A stretch of DNA of 45,335 bases from Thermomicrobium sp. CFH 73360 (GTDB lineage: Bacteria; Chloroflexota; Chloroflexia; Thermomicrobiales; Thermomicrobiaceae), in NCBI RefSeq assembly GCF_023806465.1, contig NZ_JAMSLS010000010.1, forward strand, positions 1-45,335, in the 5' to 3' direction. The notes under the pieces were generated by a model. That model was not told where the DNA came from. It worked only from the letters and a program-made list of their open reading frames with translations, and did not search any database. This document shows, piece after piece, positions 1 to 7,895 of this stretch; the stretch's first letter is position 1, and each line of letters begins with the position of its first letter. Made by a program: the position numbers and the translations under genes.

Positions 1-205
1 TCTCAACGATGCCGGCGCCCTCGTGACCTGTCACAATGGGATAGTTGGTTGTGAAGTCGCCGGTGGCGAAGTGCCAATCGGAGTGGCACATGCCGGTTGC
101 CACCATCTTGACCAGGACCTCTCCGGCTTTCGGCTCGTCAAGTTCGAGTTCTTCCACCTGGAACTGCCGAGTGGGCCCATACAAGACAGCAGCACGGGTC
201 TTCAT
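1..205 (-). CDS. Zinc-dependent alcohol dehydrogenase, N-terminal part (cut by window edge)
   Basis: Only the first 68 residues lie in the window. They begin MKTRAAVLYGPTRQF and contain the medium-chain dehydrogenase landmarks: the first catalytic zinc ligand in GMCHSDWH and the second in GHEGAGIVE. A ribosome site (AAAGGGGG) lies about 5 nt before the ATG, and a near-consensus promoter lies 70 nt upstream. The N-terminus resembles the NDMA-dependent (mycofactocin-associated) alcohol dehydrogenases, but the fragment is too short to be sure. A second, complete zinc alcohol dehydrogenase lies at 38752-39852. The cofactor domain and C-terminus fall outside the window. Confidence 0.85.
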   Translation of the reverse strand, partial: MKTRAAVLYGPTRQFQVEELELDEPKAGEVLVKMVATGMCHSDWHFATGDFTTNYPIVTGHEGAGIVE

Positions 206-277
206 GTGTCCCCCTTTGCCCATAGCCGCATACCAACCTGCTCGAGATATGGATCCGACGAAGGAGACTTCTTCAGT

Positions 278-307
278 ACTATAGCATCGAAAAACCGAAG
301 CTGTCAA
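278..307 (-). promoter_or_regulatory. Promoter of the alcohol dehydrogenase at 1-205
   Basis: Read on the minus strand: a perfect -35 TTGACA (302-307), an 18-nt spacer and a -10 TATAGT (278-283). This places the start site near 271 and gives a leader of about 66 nt. It is one of the best sigma-70-type promoters in the window. Confidence 0.7.
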
Positions 308-826
308 TCATGCCTTGGAGAAATCGCCTGGAAAGCTTGGAATATCCACAGTTGGTATATGCTCCATTGACGTCACAGCGAGGGTATCCTCGCGTGTGGT
401 TTGCCCGTGTGACCGCTGATGGTTATGCGGGGGCTGTGGTCTTTCCAGCCTCACAAACTGTTACGCCTGCGGAGTCCTTGGCGACGGGTACTCCTCCTTG
501 GCAAGGTGAAGCGCACAGAGACGCGGCACCAATGGCGTACCGGACACAGGGAGAAGAACCCTCCATGGATGTCCGCTTGGTTTGAAACTCGCTGAGTGCA
601 CTCCGCAGGCAGGGTGATTGGGCTGTCTCCTGTTGCAGCTGCGTGGCGATCTGGGATTCTTGGGCCATAGGAAACACAGCTCGACTGAGCCGCTGTGCTT
701 GCCTACCCGACAGGAGAAGGAACATCGGATGAGCTCCTCGTGGCAGGGAATGCAGGAGGTTCTGGCATGATGCAGTGGTTTCCTCGCAGAATGAGAGCGT
801 TGTCCGGAGAATCTTTGGCGCTCATC
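308..826. other. Non-coding stretch, no gene recognised
   Basis: About 520 bases between the divergent alcohol dehydrogenase promoter and the CDGSH-Rieske gene. Short open frames exist on both strands, but none has a good ribosome site or a recognisable protein. I see no tRNA or structured RNA. Confidence 0.5.
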
Positions 827-857
827 TTGCGCCCGGGCACTTCCGCAACGCTATAGT
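827..857 (+). promoter_or_regulatory. Weak candidate promoter for the CDGSH-Rieske gene
   Basis: TATAGT at 852-857 is a good -10. The only -35-like hexamer is TTGCGC at 827-832, with a long 19-nt spacer. The inferred leader is about 40 nt. Confidence 0.35.
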
Positions 858-904
858 TGCTATCAGGCTGGCGGATGACGTTGCAGAGGACCGGAGGAGG
901 GACG

Positions 905-1504
905 GTGAGCGAGGTTCGGATCACGGTTCGGCAGAATGGCCCGTACTACGTCCAAGGCCGAGTTATTCTGGTTGACCACGAGGGAAACGAGATTCCCTAT
1001 GAAGGTGAAGAACTCTGGCTGTGTCGCTGTGGTGGCTCATCCAAGAAGCCGTTCTGTGACGGGACGCATAAGCGGATCGGCTTTCGTGGTGACCTTGGGG
1101 TGGAGGTGCGTCGGCGCAAAAGTGAAGTGTCAGGCGAAGGCACGGCGGCGAGCATGGCGACGACCCAGGGGGAGCGTCAGGAGAACACAGATTTCGTCGC
1201 CGTCATGCCTCTGGCCGAGGTGCCGGAGGCTACGATCGTCCGCTTTGAAGTTGACGGTGAGCCCCGCATTCTCGTGCGCTATGGCGACCGGCTGTACGCC
1301 GTGTATGGAATCTGTACCCACGAGGAAGCGGAACTGGCCGAGGGTGATCTCGAGGACGGGATTGTGTATTGCCCATTGCATGGGTCAGGGTTCGAGCTCG
1401 CTACCGGACGTGTCGTCTCACTCCCAGCGACAGAACCGCTGCCGGTGTACGAGGTGCAAGTCCGCGACGGCATGGTGTACGTGTCGCGGCGGCCACGGGG
1501 ATGA
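905..1504 (+). CDS. CDGSH iron-sulfur domain fused to a Rieske [2Fe-2S] ferredoxin domain
   Basis: A 199-residue soluble electron-transfer protein with two predicted [2Fe-2S] centres. Residues 1-70 form a CDGSH (mitoNEET-like) domain with ligands Cys40, Cys42, Cys51 and His55 in CRCGGSSKKPFCDGTH. Residues 95-197 form a Rieske domain with Cys137-Thr-His139 and Cys156-Pro-Leu-His159. A short hydrophilic linker joins them, and there is no signal peptide or membrane segment. The GTG start at 905 is chosen because GGAGGAGGG lies directly upstream; upstream in-frame ATG codons would add a non-homologous tail. Each domain is well known alone, and the combination in one chain is uncommon. A ferredoxin reductase gene at 3721 on the same strand is a plausible electron donor (inference). 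Confidence 0.9.
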   Translation: MSEVRITVRQNGPYYVQGRVILVDHEGNEIPYEGEELWLCRCGGSSKKPFCDGTHKRIGFRGDLGVEVRRRKSEVSGEGTAASMATTQGERQENTDFVAVMPLAEVPEATIVRFEVDGEPRILVRYGDRLYAVYGICTHEEAELAEGDLEDGIVYCPLHGSGFELATGRVVSLPATEPLPVYEVQVRDGMVYVSRRPRG

Positions 1505-1721
1505 GCGAAGACACAGTGGCAGCCAAGTTGCCCCGCATCTCGGCCTGGTTTAAGGAACGAGGCAACAAGTTGCTGCCCGCTGCTTTTTAGCCTGTTCTGC
1601 CTCGGTCGGCGTGAGGGGGCTTTGCTGGGCGTGCTGTCCTAGAAGGTGGCTGGAGACCTGCCAACTCCTGCTGCCCAGAGGTGATCACAAGCTCCCCGCT
1701 GCAAGACGTAACGAAGGCAGA

Positions 1722-3332
1722 TTAGAAACTCCCGCCCGAAGCTGCGCTACCACTTGAGGCGCCGCCGCCATCGCCACTTGTATCGCTTGTTCGGCTGGAC
1801 GAACCAGACAGGAGGGTCGTCTCCACAGTCTTCCAGAATTCGTACAACAGGAGATCACCTTCGTTATCCGATACTGACTGGTCTTTCTCGAGCCAGATCG
1901 GCACGTACCCGAGCAGATGTGCTGCGCGGAGATGAACGTCAAGGTCTTTGCGGATGCCGAGCGCGATCGCGTACGGAAGCAGCCGGTCGAGATCCAGAGT
2001 AGCGACTCGTTGGCGTGTCGCTTGCTTCACTCCCCTTATGAATCCGTGCCAGCGCATCGCTTCCTCCTTGCCCTGGCTCGTCGTCTCATGGAGCAAGTCA
2101 GCGACAACAAGCCACAGAAGGCCACTCGGAAGAAGCGCAAGAACACCGATCCCACCGGACGGGGTCTCTGCAAGCAAAAAGACCGCCAGAGCAAGGACGC
2201 CGAGCAGTAGACCGATCACGCCGGGAATCAAGAAAGCGATGCGTCGACGGCGAATGTTCGGATCGAACCAACCGCGGCGAATGAGTTCGGCACGGATCGC
2301 CTGTTGAGCGCGAGGCCAGTTTTCCCAAAGGGCGGAGCGTAGAGCCTGTACGGCCACAGGCACCTGTCCGGCAAGCGGCTTGAGGCTGTCCCAGACCACA
2401 CGCTCATAGTCTGACTGGACAACCTGTGGATCCCGAAGAGCAATATGGACCAGCGGCTCGGCTGCAGCGTCTGGGAACTTTCGATGGACCAAGGCTAGCG
2501 AGCGACTCGGTAGTGTCTTGGGAACGGGCTGGAGGCTCAGCGCACCACGCCGTGCGAGATCAAAGAATGTCGCGATCATCAAGTCAAAGATGACTCGTCC
2601 CCGGACAAGTGCTCCGGCGAGCGCTGGCGCGAGATCACTTGGCGGCTCAGTCGTTGTCAGAGGAGGAGACCGTCGTGCGGGTCGTGGAATCCTCATCCAC
2701 AACACGGCTCCCCAAGCCAGAACCACGATAGTGGCAACGAACCAGATCAGGTTGAGGTTCTGATGCGCGAGGGTATCAGCCATGCGCTGGAACCAATTCC
2801 GCTGCTGGGGTGGGGGACCGACCGTAAGGTTCCGGTGAATCGCATCGAGACCCACAGCAATACCTGCCGCAAACCGACCCTCGCGCAGTGCTGGGAGCAT
2901 CTCTGCGGCAATCCGATCGAGCTCGTGCTGGCGAAGAACACCGCTGCGCACATGTGCCTCGCCAGCGACAATCGCAAAGTGGCCGTGCCGCGGATCGTTT
3001 GGCTGAAGATTGAAGAGCAGCACCACGCCATCGCGCGCTCCCGGTGCGGACTGGATGCTCCAAGCATCCATGAGTACTCGGGCATCAGCCACGGTCTCCT
3101 CGAAGGACGCATCATGGAGCCGCAGATAGACGACGATTGGTGCACCGACCTGGTTGATGGCCGCGGCGCGCCGCTCAAGATCGGTTATCTCAGCTGGTGT
3201 CAAGACAGCTGCCCGATCATAGACGTATCGTCCAGGTTGGGGAGAGCCGAAGTCGTTCGCTCCGCGCGCTACCCACGGGAAGGGGATCACTACTCCGAGG
3301 AGGAGGATCAGGCCAAGAAACCAGCGACGCAC
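1722..3332 (-). CDS. TPM-domain (YgcG-like) membrane protein with glycine/serine-rich tail
   Basis: 536 residues. A signal peptide or anchor at residues 1-25 is followed by a TPM domain (about 30-170), known from YgcG and photosystem II repair proteins. A transmembrane helix follows near 190-212 (LIWFVATIVVLAWGAVLW), then a long cytoplasmic part resembling the C-terminal half of DUF2207 proteins, with two or three membrane helices near 350-405. The tail SGDGGGASSGSAASGGSF is the low-complexity ending typical of this family. The GTG start has GAGGTGA just upstream and a promoter at 3368-3396. The exact role is unknown; a membrane or envelope stress function is plausible. It is transcribed against both neighbours, so it is probably a single-gene unit. 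Confidence 0.75.
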   Translation of the reverse strand: MRRWFLGLILLLGVVIPFPWVARGANDFGSPQPGRYVYDRAAVLTPAEITDLERRAAAINQVGAPIVVYLRLHDASFEETVADARVLMDAWSIQSAPGARDGVVLLFNLQPNDPRHGHFAIVAGEAHVRSGVLRQHELDRIAAEMLPALREGRFAAGIAVGLDAIHRNLTVGPPPQQRNWFQRMADTLAHQNLNLIWFVATIVVLAWGAVLWMRIPRPARRSPPLTTTEPPSDLAPALAGALVRGRVIFDLMIATFFDLARRGALSLQPVPKTLPSRSLALVHRKFPDAAAEPLVHIALRDPQVVQSDYERVVWDSLKPLAGQVPVAVQALRSALWENWPRAQQAIRAELIRRGWFDPNIRRRRIAFLIPGVIGLLLGVLALAVFLLAETPSGGIGVLALLPSGLLWLVVADLLHETTSQGKEEAMRWHGFIRGVKQATRQRVATLDLDRLLPYAIALGIRKDLDVHLRAAHLLGYVPIWLEKDQSVSDNEGDLLLYEFWKTVETTLLSGSSSRTSDTSGDGGGASSGSAASGGSF

Positions 3333-3367
3333 TGCTCACCTCAAGCGACTCCGCACACACCCAATGA

Positions 3368-3396
3368 AGTATCAACCGCGATCTTCCTTGAGTCAA
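3368..3396 (-). promoter_or_regulatory. Promoter of the TPM-domain gene
   Basis: On the minus strand, -35 TTGACT (3391-3396), a 17-nt spacer and -10 GATACT (3368-3373), about 35 nt ahead of the GTG start. Confidence 0.55.
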
Positions 3397-3720
3397 CAAG
3401 GAACACTTTCTTCACAACCACAGTGCTGCTTACCGCAAACCATGGGTAGTCTCCATCGCCTAACCGTCGTCTTCCATTGACGGAGAACGCAGGTCGTCAG
3501 TTGAGCGTCACCCAGAAGGTTGGGAACGTGCGACAATGTTCTTCCGGCGTGGAGGATGCACGATCTCCACCGCCCAAGTCTCCCTGCTAGGGCATACTGT
3601 GGGCATCGTCTGCTGCGGAGTCCCTCGGAGAAGGGGACCCTCGTCCAGGGGGGTAGCGCCGGAAACAACTGCGGTAAGTGCTGCGGAACACAGTAGTGCT
3701 CCACAACAAGGGGTAGTGTC
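3397..3720. other. Divergent intergenic region, nothing else recognised
   Basis: This stretch separates the TPM gene (minus) from the ferredoxin reductase (plus). I see no convincing plus-strand promoter and no small gene. The reductase is preceded by a purine-rich AAGGGG ribosome site. Confidence 0.5.
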
Positions 3721-4935
3721 ATGCCTGAGACGTGCTTGGTCATCGGTGCCGGAGTTGCAGCGTTCGGCTTTGCCAATGCGATTCGTGATGCTGGATACCA
3801 GGGACGATTGATTATCGTCGGGGCAGAAGAGTCCCCCCCGTATGAGCGTCCTCCGCTGTCAAAGGCGTATCTCCTTGGGAAGAAGCACGAGGATGATCTG
3901 ATCTATCGACCACTCTCGTTCTACGAGGAACGCGGGATCACGCTTGTGCTCGGTGAACGGATTGCCTCTCTCGACCTTCAGGCGCGCTCAGCGCAGGCGG
4001 AGAGTGGAAAGACCTACCATTTCGATCAGCTGGTGCTGGCAACGGGAGCAAATCCTATCCGGTTACCGATACCAGGAGCTGAACTCCCTGGCGTGCGCGT
4101 CCTCCGGTCAATGGCTGACGCGCGAGCGTTACGCGACGACCTCCACCGCGTTGAGCGGGTATTCGTGATTGGGGGTGGGTTCATTGGCTGTGAGGTCGCA
4201 GCAAGCGCCCGGACGTTGGGGAAACAGGTGACGCTGGTCGAGACGATGCCAGTGCTGCTTGGACGAGCGTTGGGTGAGCAGATCGGGAGTGCAATCGCCC
4301 GTGTGCACGAGCGCCGCAGTGTTGTCCTGCGCTTGGGCCGGCGGGTCGAAGCGCTGGAAGGGCGGGCGCGGGTGGAACGTGCCATTCTGGACGACGGAAC
4401 GGTGCTCCCGTGTGATCTTGTGGTGGTTGGAATTGGAGTTCGGCCAGCCCTGCCGGCTATCGACGGCGACCTCGAGATCGACAACGGCGTGGTGGTTGAT
4501 GCGACCTGTGCCGCGAGCGCTCCAGGTGTCTGGGCGGCGGGAGACGTGGCACGTTGGTGGCATCCAACGATCCAGCGAGCCATTCGAGTGGAACACTACG
4601 ACAACGCACTGGCAATGGGAGCGGCCGTTGCCAAGGCGGTGGCAGGACAGCCAGAGCCATACGCTCCAGTGCCATCGTTCTGGTCGGATCAATACGACCT
4701 GACCATTCAATATTACGGTTATCCTGTGGAATGGGATGAGATCATCGTCCGAGGCGATCTCGACGAGCCGGCCTTCACGGCTTTCTACTTGGCCAGTGGT
4801 CGGATTTTTGGTGCAGTAATCGTGGGGCGGCCCAAAGATATGCGGCCGGCCCGCCGACTCGTTGAGCGGTTGGCGCAGGTCGACCGAGCAGTGCTGAGTG
4901 ATCCAGAGGTCGACCTGCGCACGCTCCTTTCTTGA
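3721..4935 (+). CDS. FAD-dependent ferredoxin/rubredoxin reductase
   Basis: A 404-residue pyridine-nucleotide disulfide-type flavoprotein of the BphA4/rubredoxin reductase class, which passes electrons from NAD(P)H to a small iron-sulfur protein. Visible motifs are the N-terminal FAD site VIGAGVAAFGFA, the ERPPLSK segment, the ATG motif LATGANP, the second dinucleotide site VIGGGFIGCEVA (about residue 148), and the C-terminal flavin motif VWAAGDVA, followed by a reductase C-terminal domain. The length is usual for the family. Such reductases often sit next to a Rieske ferredoxin; here the CDGSH-Rieske protein at 905-1504 is a candidate partner. The 3' end is 21 nt from the convergent rhodanese gene. 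Confidence 0.9.
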   Translation: MPETCLVIGAGVAAFGFANAIRDAGYQGRLIIVGAEESPPYERPPLSKAYLLGKKHEDDLIYRPLSFYEERGITLVLGERIASLDLQARSAQAESGKTYHFDQLVLATGANPIRLPIPGAELPGVRVLRSMADARALRDDLHRVERVFVIGGGFIGCEVAASARTLGKQVTLVETMPVLLGRALGEQIGSAIARVHERRSVVLRLGRRVEALEGRARVERAILDDGTVLPCDLVVVGIGVRPALPAIDGDLEIDNGVVVDATCAASAPGVWAAGDVARWWHPTIQRAIRVEHYDNALAMGAAVAKAVAGQPEPYAPVPSFWSDQYDLTIQYYGYPVEWDEIIVRGDLDEPAFTAFYLASGRIFGAVIVGRPKDMRPARRLVERLAQVDRAVLSDPEVDLRTLLS

Positions 4936-4956
4936 CGCTGGAGAAGGTCGACGAAT

Positions 4957-5295
4957 CTAACGTGTGACCGGTAGACCGGTACGTGTCCAGGCAATCATGC
5001 CGCCGGCGAGATTGGCGACACGAGTAAAGCCTGCCTGTTGAAGGATCATAGTGGCGTAAGCGCTCCGGTTGCCGCTCCGGCAGACAAGAATAAGTTCGCG
5101 ATTCGGGTCGAGTTCGCTCAGACGGGCAGGGAGCTCGTCGAGCGGAACGAGGCGCGCTCCGGGAATGTGCCCGGCCCGCCATTCATGGGGCTCGCGCACA
5201 TCGATGATGAGGGCTCCTGACTGCTGGCGAGCATGCGCTTCAGCTGGCGTGACTTCTGGTACACGAAACCGACTAAGCAGACGACCCAGCACCAT
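4957..5295 (-). CDS. Single-domain rhodanese
   Basis: A 112-residue sulfurtransferase. It has the rhodanese fold motifs LIIDVREPHEWRAGHIPGA and the active-site loop CRSGNRS, whose cysteine carries the persulfide, and ends GGMIAWTRTGLPV. The ATG at 5295 (MVLGRLL) is chosen because GGAAGGGAG precedes it; the longer frame upstream runs through an intergenic hairpin. It is the last gene of the operon that includes the metallo-beta-lactamase/rhodanese fusion 122 nt upstream. Its likely role is moving or detoxifying sulfane sulfur in the cytoplasm. Confidence 0.9.
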   Translation of the reverse strand: MVLGRLLSRFRVPEVTPAEAHARQQSGALIIDVREPHEWRAGHIPGARLVPLDELPARLSELDPNRELILVCRSGNRSAYATMILQQAGFTRVANLAGGMIAWTRTGLPVTR

Positions 5296-5365
5296 CTTCT
5301 CCCTTCCAAACAGGGCGCACGAAGCGACACGAGCGTAGGAACCTTGGGCAGAGCATTGCCGCCGC

Positions 5366-5396
5366 TGGGGCAAGGCCCAGGCCTGACCTTGCCCCA
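5366..5396 (-). other. Perfect 10-bp-stem hairpin inside the sulfur operon
   Basis: TGGGGCAAGG (5366-5375) and CCTTGCCCCA (5387-5396) form a perfect stem with an 11-nt loop, in the gap between the fusion gene and the last rhodanese. There is no U-run after it on the minus strand, so it looks more like an mRNA stability or attenuation element than a classical terminator. Confidence 0.5.
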
Positions 5397-5417
5397 CGGC
5401 GATCCAGTCAAGGCTCG

Positions 5418-6812
5418 TTACACGGCGACTGCAGCTCCGCGCGTGACCGGATGGCCAGCTCCACGCCAGGCGTCCATACCACCCTCCACCGACCAGACGT
5501 GTTCGAATCCATGGGCCTGGAGCAGACTTCCAGCCAGGACACTACGCGCACCAGCGCCACAGACAAAGACAACCGGACGAGTTGGATCCAAGGAGGCGAG
5601 TTCGTTCGGTAGCCGATAGAAGGGGATGTGCCGTGCCCCAGCGATGTGTCCCTCGACCCATTCGGATGACTCGCGGACATCAACGAGTTGGAGGAGTGGC
5701 TCGTTCTCCAGCCATTGGGCCAGCTTCTGAACGGTGAGCAGTGCGAGCGTTTGGTACGGGTAGCCAGCACGCTCCCACGCGGGCATTCCTCCGGCCAGGT
5801 AACCGATGACTTGGTCATAGCCGATCACGGCCAGCATCTGGACGGCGCGGAGTGCATCCTCCTCGCGGTCGACGACCAGGACAAGCGGTCGATCGGGTGG
5901 CACAACGAGGCCGACACGGTTCTGGAACTGGCCGCTATCCAGGGCAACCGAAATGGCCGCTGGGATGTGGCTGGCGGCAAATGCTGCTGGCGAGCGAATA
6001 TCAAGGAGAACCGCACCAGCTTGCTGCAGTTCGCGCACTCGCGCTGGAGCCAGTGGCGTGGCCGAGCCGATCCGCGGAGGCTCCGCGCCACGATTGAGCT
6101 CAACAATTCGCGCCAGGTTGGGTGGGCGCTCCGGCAAGTTCTCATTCATGAAGCGAACGAATGCCGCGCGGTCACGAATCTGTAAAGCGCGGTTATGGCG
6201 CTGCTCAAAACCGATTGTGGTACCGGTCATCCGATTGTTCACGCGGCCACAGAGCGATCCAGCCACATGACCAGGAAAAACGAGCGTTCCGGGTGGGAGT
6301 TGGAGCAGACGCTGGTGAAGGGAATCGAACAGCGCCGCTGCACCTTCAAATCCGTCGATGGCCAGGTCGGGGCGAGCGACATCGCCGACGAAGAGGGTAT
6401 CACCAGTCAGGACCAGCCACGGTTCCGGAGCCCGCGAGCGGTCGATGACGGCGATGACGATATGCTCGGGACGGTGGCCCGGCGTGTGGATGGCACGCAG
6501 CACGACCTCACCAAGCTCGAGCTCGTCACCGTCACGGAGCGGCAGGTGCGGGTAGGCGACGCCGGCCAGTGCGGAGACAGCGATCGTCGCGCCGGTGGCA
6601 GCGGCGAGCTGGTGATGACCGGAGACGTGGTCGGCATGGTTGTGCGTCTCGACGATGTAGCGGAGCGTCAGTCCCTCGCGCTCCAAGAGGTCGAGGATCT
6701 CCTCGACCATGTCGATGCGTGGGTCGATGACGGCGGCTAGCCCCGCATCGGTGGAGCCGACGACGTAGGCGGCACAGCCGATGTCGGTGCGGAGGATCTG
6801 CTGGAAGAACAT
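5418..6812 (-). CDS. Metallo-beta-lactamase (persulfide dioxygenase-like) fused to two rhodanese domains
   Basis: 464 residues. The N-terminal metallo-beta-lactamase domain (about 1-240) carries the metal motif THNHADH, then HTPGHRPEH, LTGDTLFVGD and FPGH, as in ETHE1/Blh persulfide dioxygenases. The first rhodanese domain (about 260-355) has VLVVDREEDAL where the catalytic loop should be, so it lacks the cysteine and is probably structural. The second (about 365-460) has the intact loop VCGAGARS. The ATG at 6812 (MFFQQIL) has GGAGGG six bases upstream, while the longer frame start does not. The likely reaction is oxidation of glutathione or low-molecular-weight persulfide to sulfite, with rhodanese transfer. 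It is preceded by the DUF302 gene with an 11-nt gap. Confidence 0.9.
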   Translation of the reverse strand: MFFQQILRTDIGCAAYVVGSTDAGLAAVIDPRIDMVEEILDLLEREGLTLRYIVETHNHADHVSGHHQLAAATGATIAVSALAGVAYPHLPLRDGDELELGEVVLRAIHTPGHRPEHIVIAVIDRSRAPEPWLVLTGDTLFVGDVARPDLAIDGFEGAAALFDSLHQRLLQLPPGTLVFPGHVAGSLCGRVNNRMTGTTIGFEQRHNRALQIRDRAAFVRFMNENLPERPPNLARIVELNRGAEPPRIGSATPLAPARVRELQQAGAVLLDIRSPAAFAASHIPAAISVALDSGQFQNRVGLVVPPDRPLVLVVDREEDALRAVQMLAVIGYDQVIGYLAGGMPAWERAGYPYQTLALLTVQKLAQWLENEPLLQLVDVRESSEWVEGHIAGARHIPFYRLPNELASLDPTRPVVFVCGAGARSVLAGSLLQAHGFEHVWSVEGGMDAWRGAGHPVTRGAAVAV

Positions 6813-6823
6813 CGTTCCCTCCT

Positions 6824-7225
6824 TCACGAGGCCTCAAGTGTCTGCAAGGCACGCTGGAGCCGAGTGCGTGCTTCGGCAGCCAGCTCGTCGAGCGCGGGAT
6901 TGCCGACAATGCCAAGCATGGCTTTGGGATCAGCAATTTCCACGCGGGTCTTACCATCCACTTCGCGGACGACGACATTGCAGGGGAGGAGTAGGCCAAC
7001 CTCTCGCTCAGTCTCAAGCGCTCGATGGGCAAGGGGTGGATTGCAGGCACCGAGGATCACGTAGCGCTCCATGTCGAGACCAAGCTTCTGGCGCAGCGTC
7101 TCTTTGACGTCGATCGTGGTCAGGACGCCGAACCCTTCGCTCTTGAGCACCTCCTGTACCTTGGTCAACACTTCGTCGAACGGCTTCTCGAGATCGACCC
7201 CGAAGCCGTAACGACCTGTGAACAT
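6824..7225 (-). CDS. DUF302 family protein
   Basis: A 133-residue DUF302 protein, with KSEGFGVLTTIDV, the KLGLDMERYVILGACNPPLA segment and the GLLLPCNVVV strand typical of the family. It is cytoplasmic, with no signal peptide. GAAGGAGG stands before the ATG at 7225. The longer frame upstream overlaps the zinc-ribbon gene and is not the true start. DUF302 proteins often sit with rhodanese and sulfur-oxidation genes, as here, and their biochemical role is unsettled. Cys residues in GACNPP and LLPCNV could take part in sulfur chemistry (inference). Confidence 0.85.
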   Translation of the reverse strand: MFTGRYGFGVDLEKPFDEVLTKVQEVLKSEGFGVLTTIDVKETLRQKLGLDMERYVILGACNPPLAHRALETEREVGLLLPCNVVVREVDGKTRVEIADPKAMLGIVGNPALDELAAEARTRLQRALQTLEAS

Positions 7226-7310
7226 CCTGTCAGCCTCCTTCCCATTCTGTTCGACTCGACCTCGGTTCGAGTTTGGAGCGAGCCAACGGCTCGCTTTACC
7301 AGCGGATTGC

Positions 7311-7508
7311 TCAGCCGCCGCCGGTGGAGCAGCTGGCACTGCTGCTACTGACGCCGTCAGCCGTGCGGGCGGCGAAGGCCGAGAGCAGGCGCTCCGTCTC
7401 ATCTGCACCGCAGTTGGGGCAGACGATCGGCTGCGCGGCCTGCGAGAGCCGGATGAGCTTCTCGAAGCGATAGCCACACCGTTGGCAACGATACTCATAG
7501 ATTGGCAC
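7311..7508 (-). CDS. FmdB-type zinc ribbon protein
   Basis: 65 residues beginning VPIYEYRCQRCGYRFE, the standard opening of FmdB-family regulatory zinc ribbons. The two metal-binding pairs are CQRC and CPNC, followed by a Ser/Gly/Cys-rich tail ending CSTGGG. GTG at 7508 is preferred over the in-frame GTG nine bases upstream, because GGAGG lies 8 nt before it. The gene starts 5 nt after the ArsR stop codon, so the two are almost certainly cotranscribed. The function is not established; it may bind zinc or a protein partner. Confidence 0.85.
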   Translation of the reverse strand: MPIYEYRCQRCGYRFEKLIRLSQAAQPIVCPNCGADETERLLSAFAARTADGVSSSSASCSTGGG

Positions 7509-7513
7509 CGATC

Positions 7514-7867
7514 TCACCTCCGTTCACTGAGGACTGACTCGGCGAGTTCTCCCTGGCGGAGCAGCTGATCGAGCAAGAGCGAGCGGGTCAGGTGACAGGC
7601 CTCCAGGATGCGAGAATCAGTCAGCGAGTAGTGCATCTCGGTTCCGACCCGCTGGGCATGGACAAGACCACGCTGACGCAACACCGCGAGATGCTGGCTG
7701 ATCTTGGCCTGTCGCTGCCCGGTGGCTTGGGCAAGTTCCTTGACCGCCTTTGGCCCCTCTCCGAGAAGCTCGATCAGCTCGATACGGGTTGGATCGGCGA
7801 GTACTTGGCAGAGCATCGCCTGCAGGCGATAGAGCTCGCGCCGGCGCTCGTGTTCATCGAGATACAA
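7514..7867 (-). CDS. ArsR-family winged-helix regulator of the sulfur operon
   Basis: 117 residues with the ArsR winged helix: VLADPTRIELIELL, then the recognition helix region QAKISQHLAVLRQRGLV and the wing QRVGTEMHYSL. The start is TTG at 7867 with GGAGG 8-9 nt upstream. Only two cysteines are present, Cys20 (first helix) and Cys91 (C-terminal helix). This is not the exact cysteine placement of BigR/SqrR persulfide sensors, so the signal is uncertain. It heads the operon containing zinc ribbon, DUF302, persulfide dioxygenase-like fusion and rhodanese, and a perfect inverted repeat overlaps its own promoter, so autoregulation by a sulfur or redox signal is likely. Confidence 0.85.
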   Translation of the reverse strand: MYLDEHERRRELYRLQAMLCQVLADPTRIELIELLGEGPKAVKELAQATGQRQAKISQHLAVLRQRGLVHAQRVGTEMHYSLTDSRILEACHLTRSLLLDQLLRQGELAESVLSERR

Positions 7868-7895
7868 GGGGTAACCCTCCTTCCGAGGCTTCCTG

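Noticed and set aside
5491..5520. GTTCGAATCC resembling a tRNA T-loop
   Set aside because: It lies inside the metallo-beta-lactamase/rhodanese coding sequence and no acceptor or anticodon stems can be drawn.
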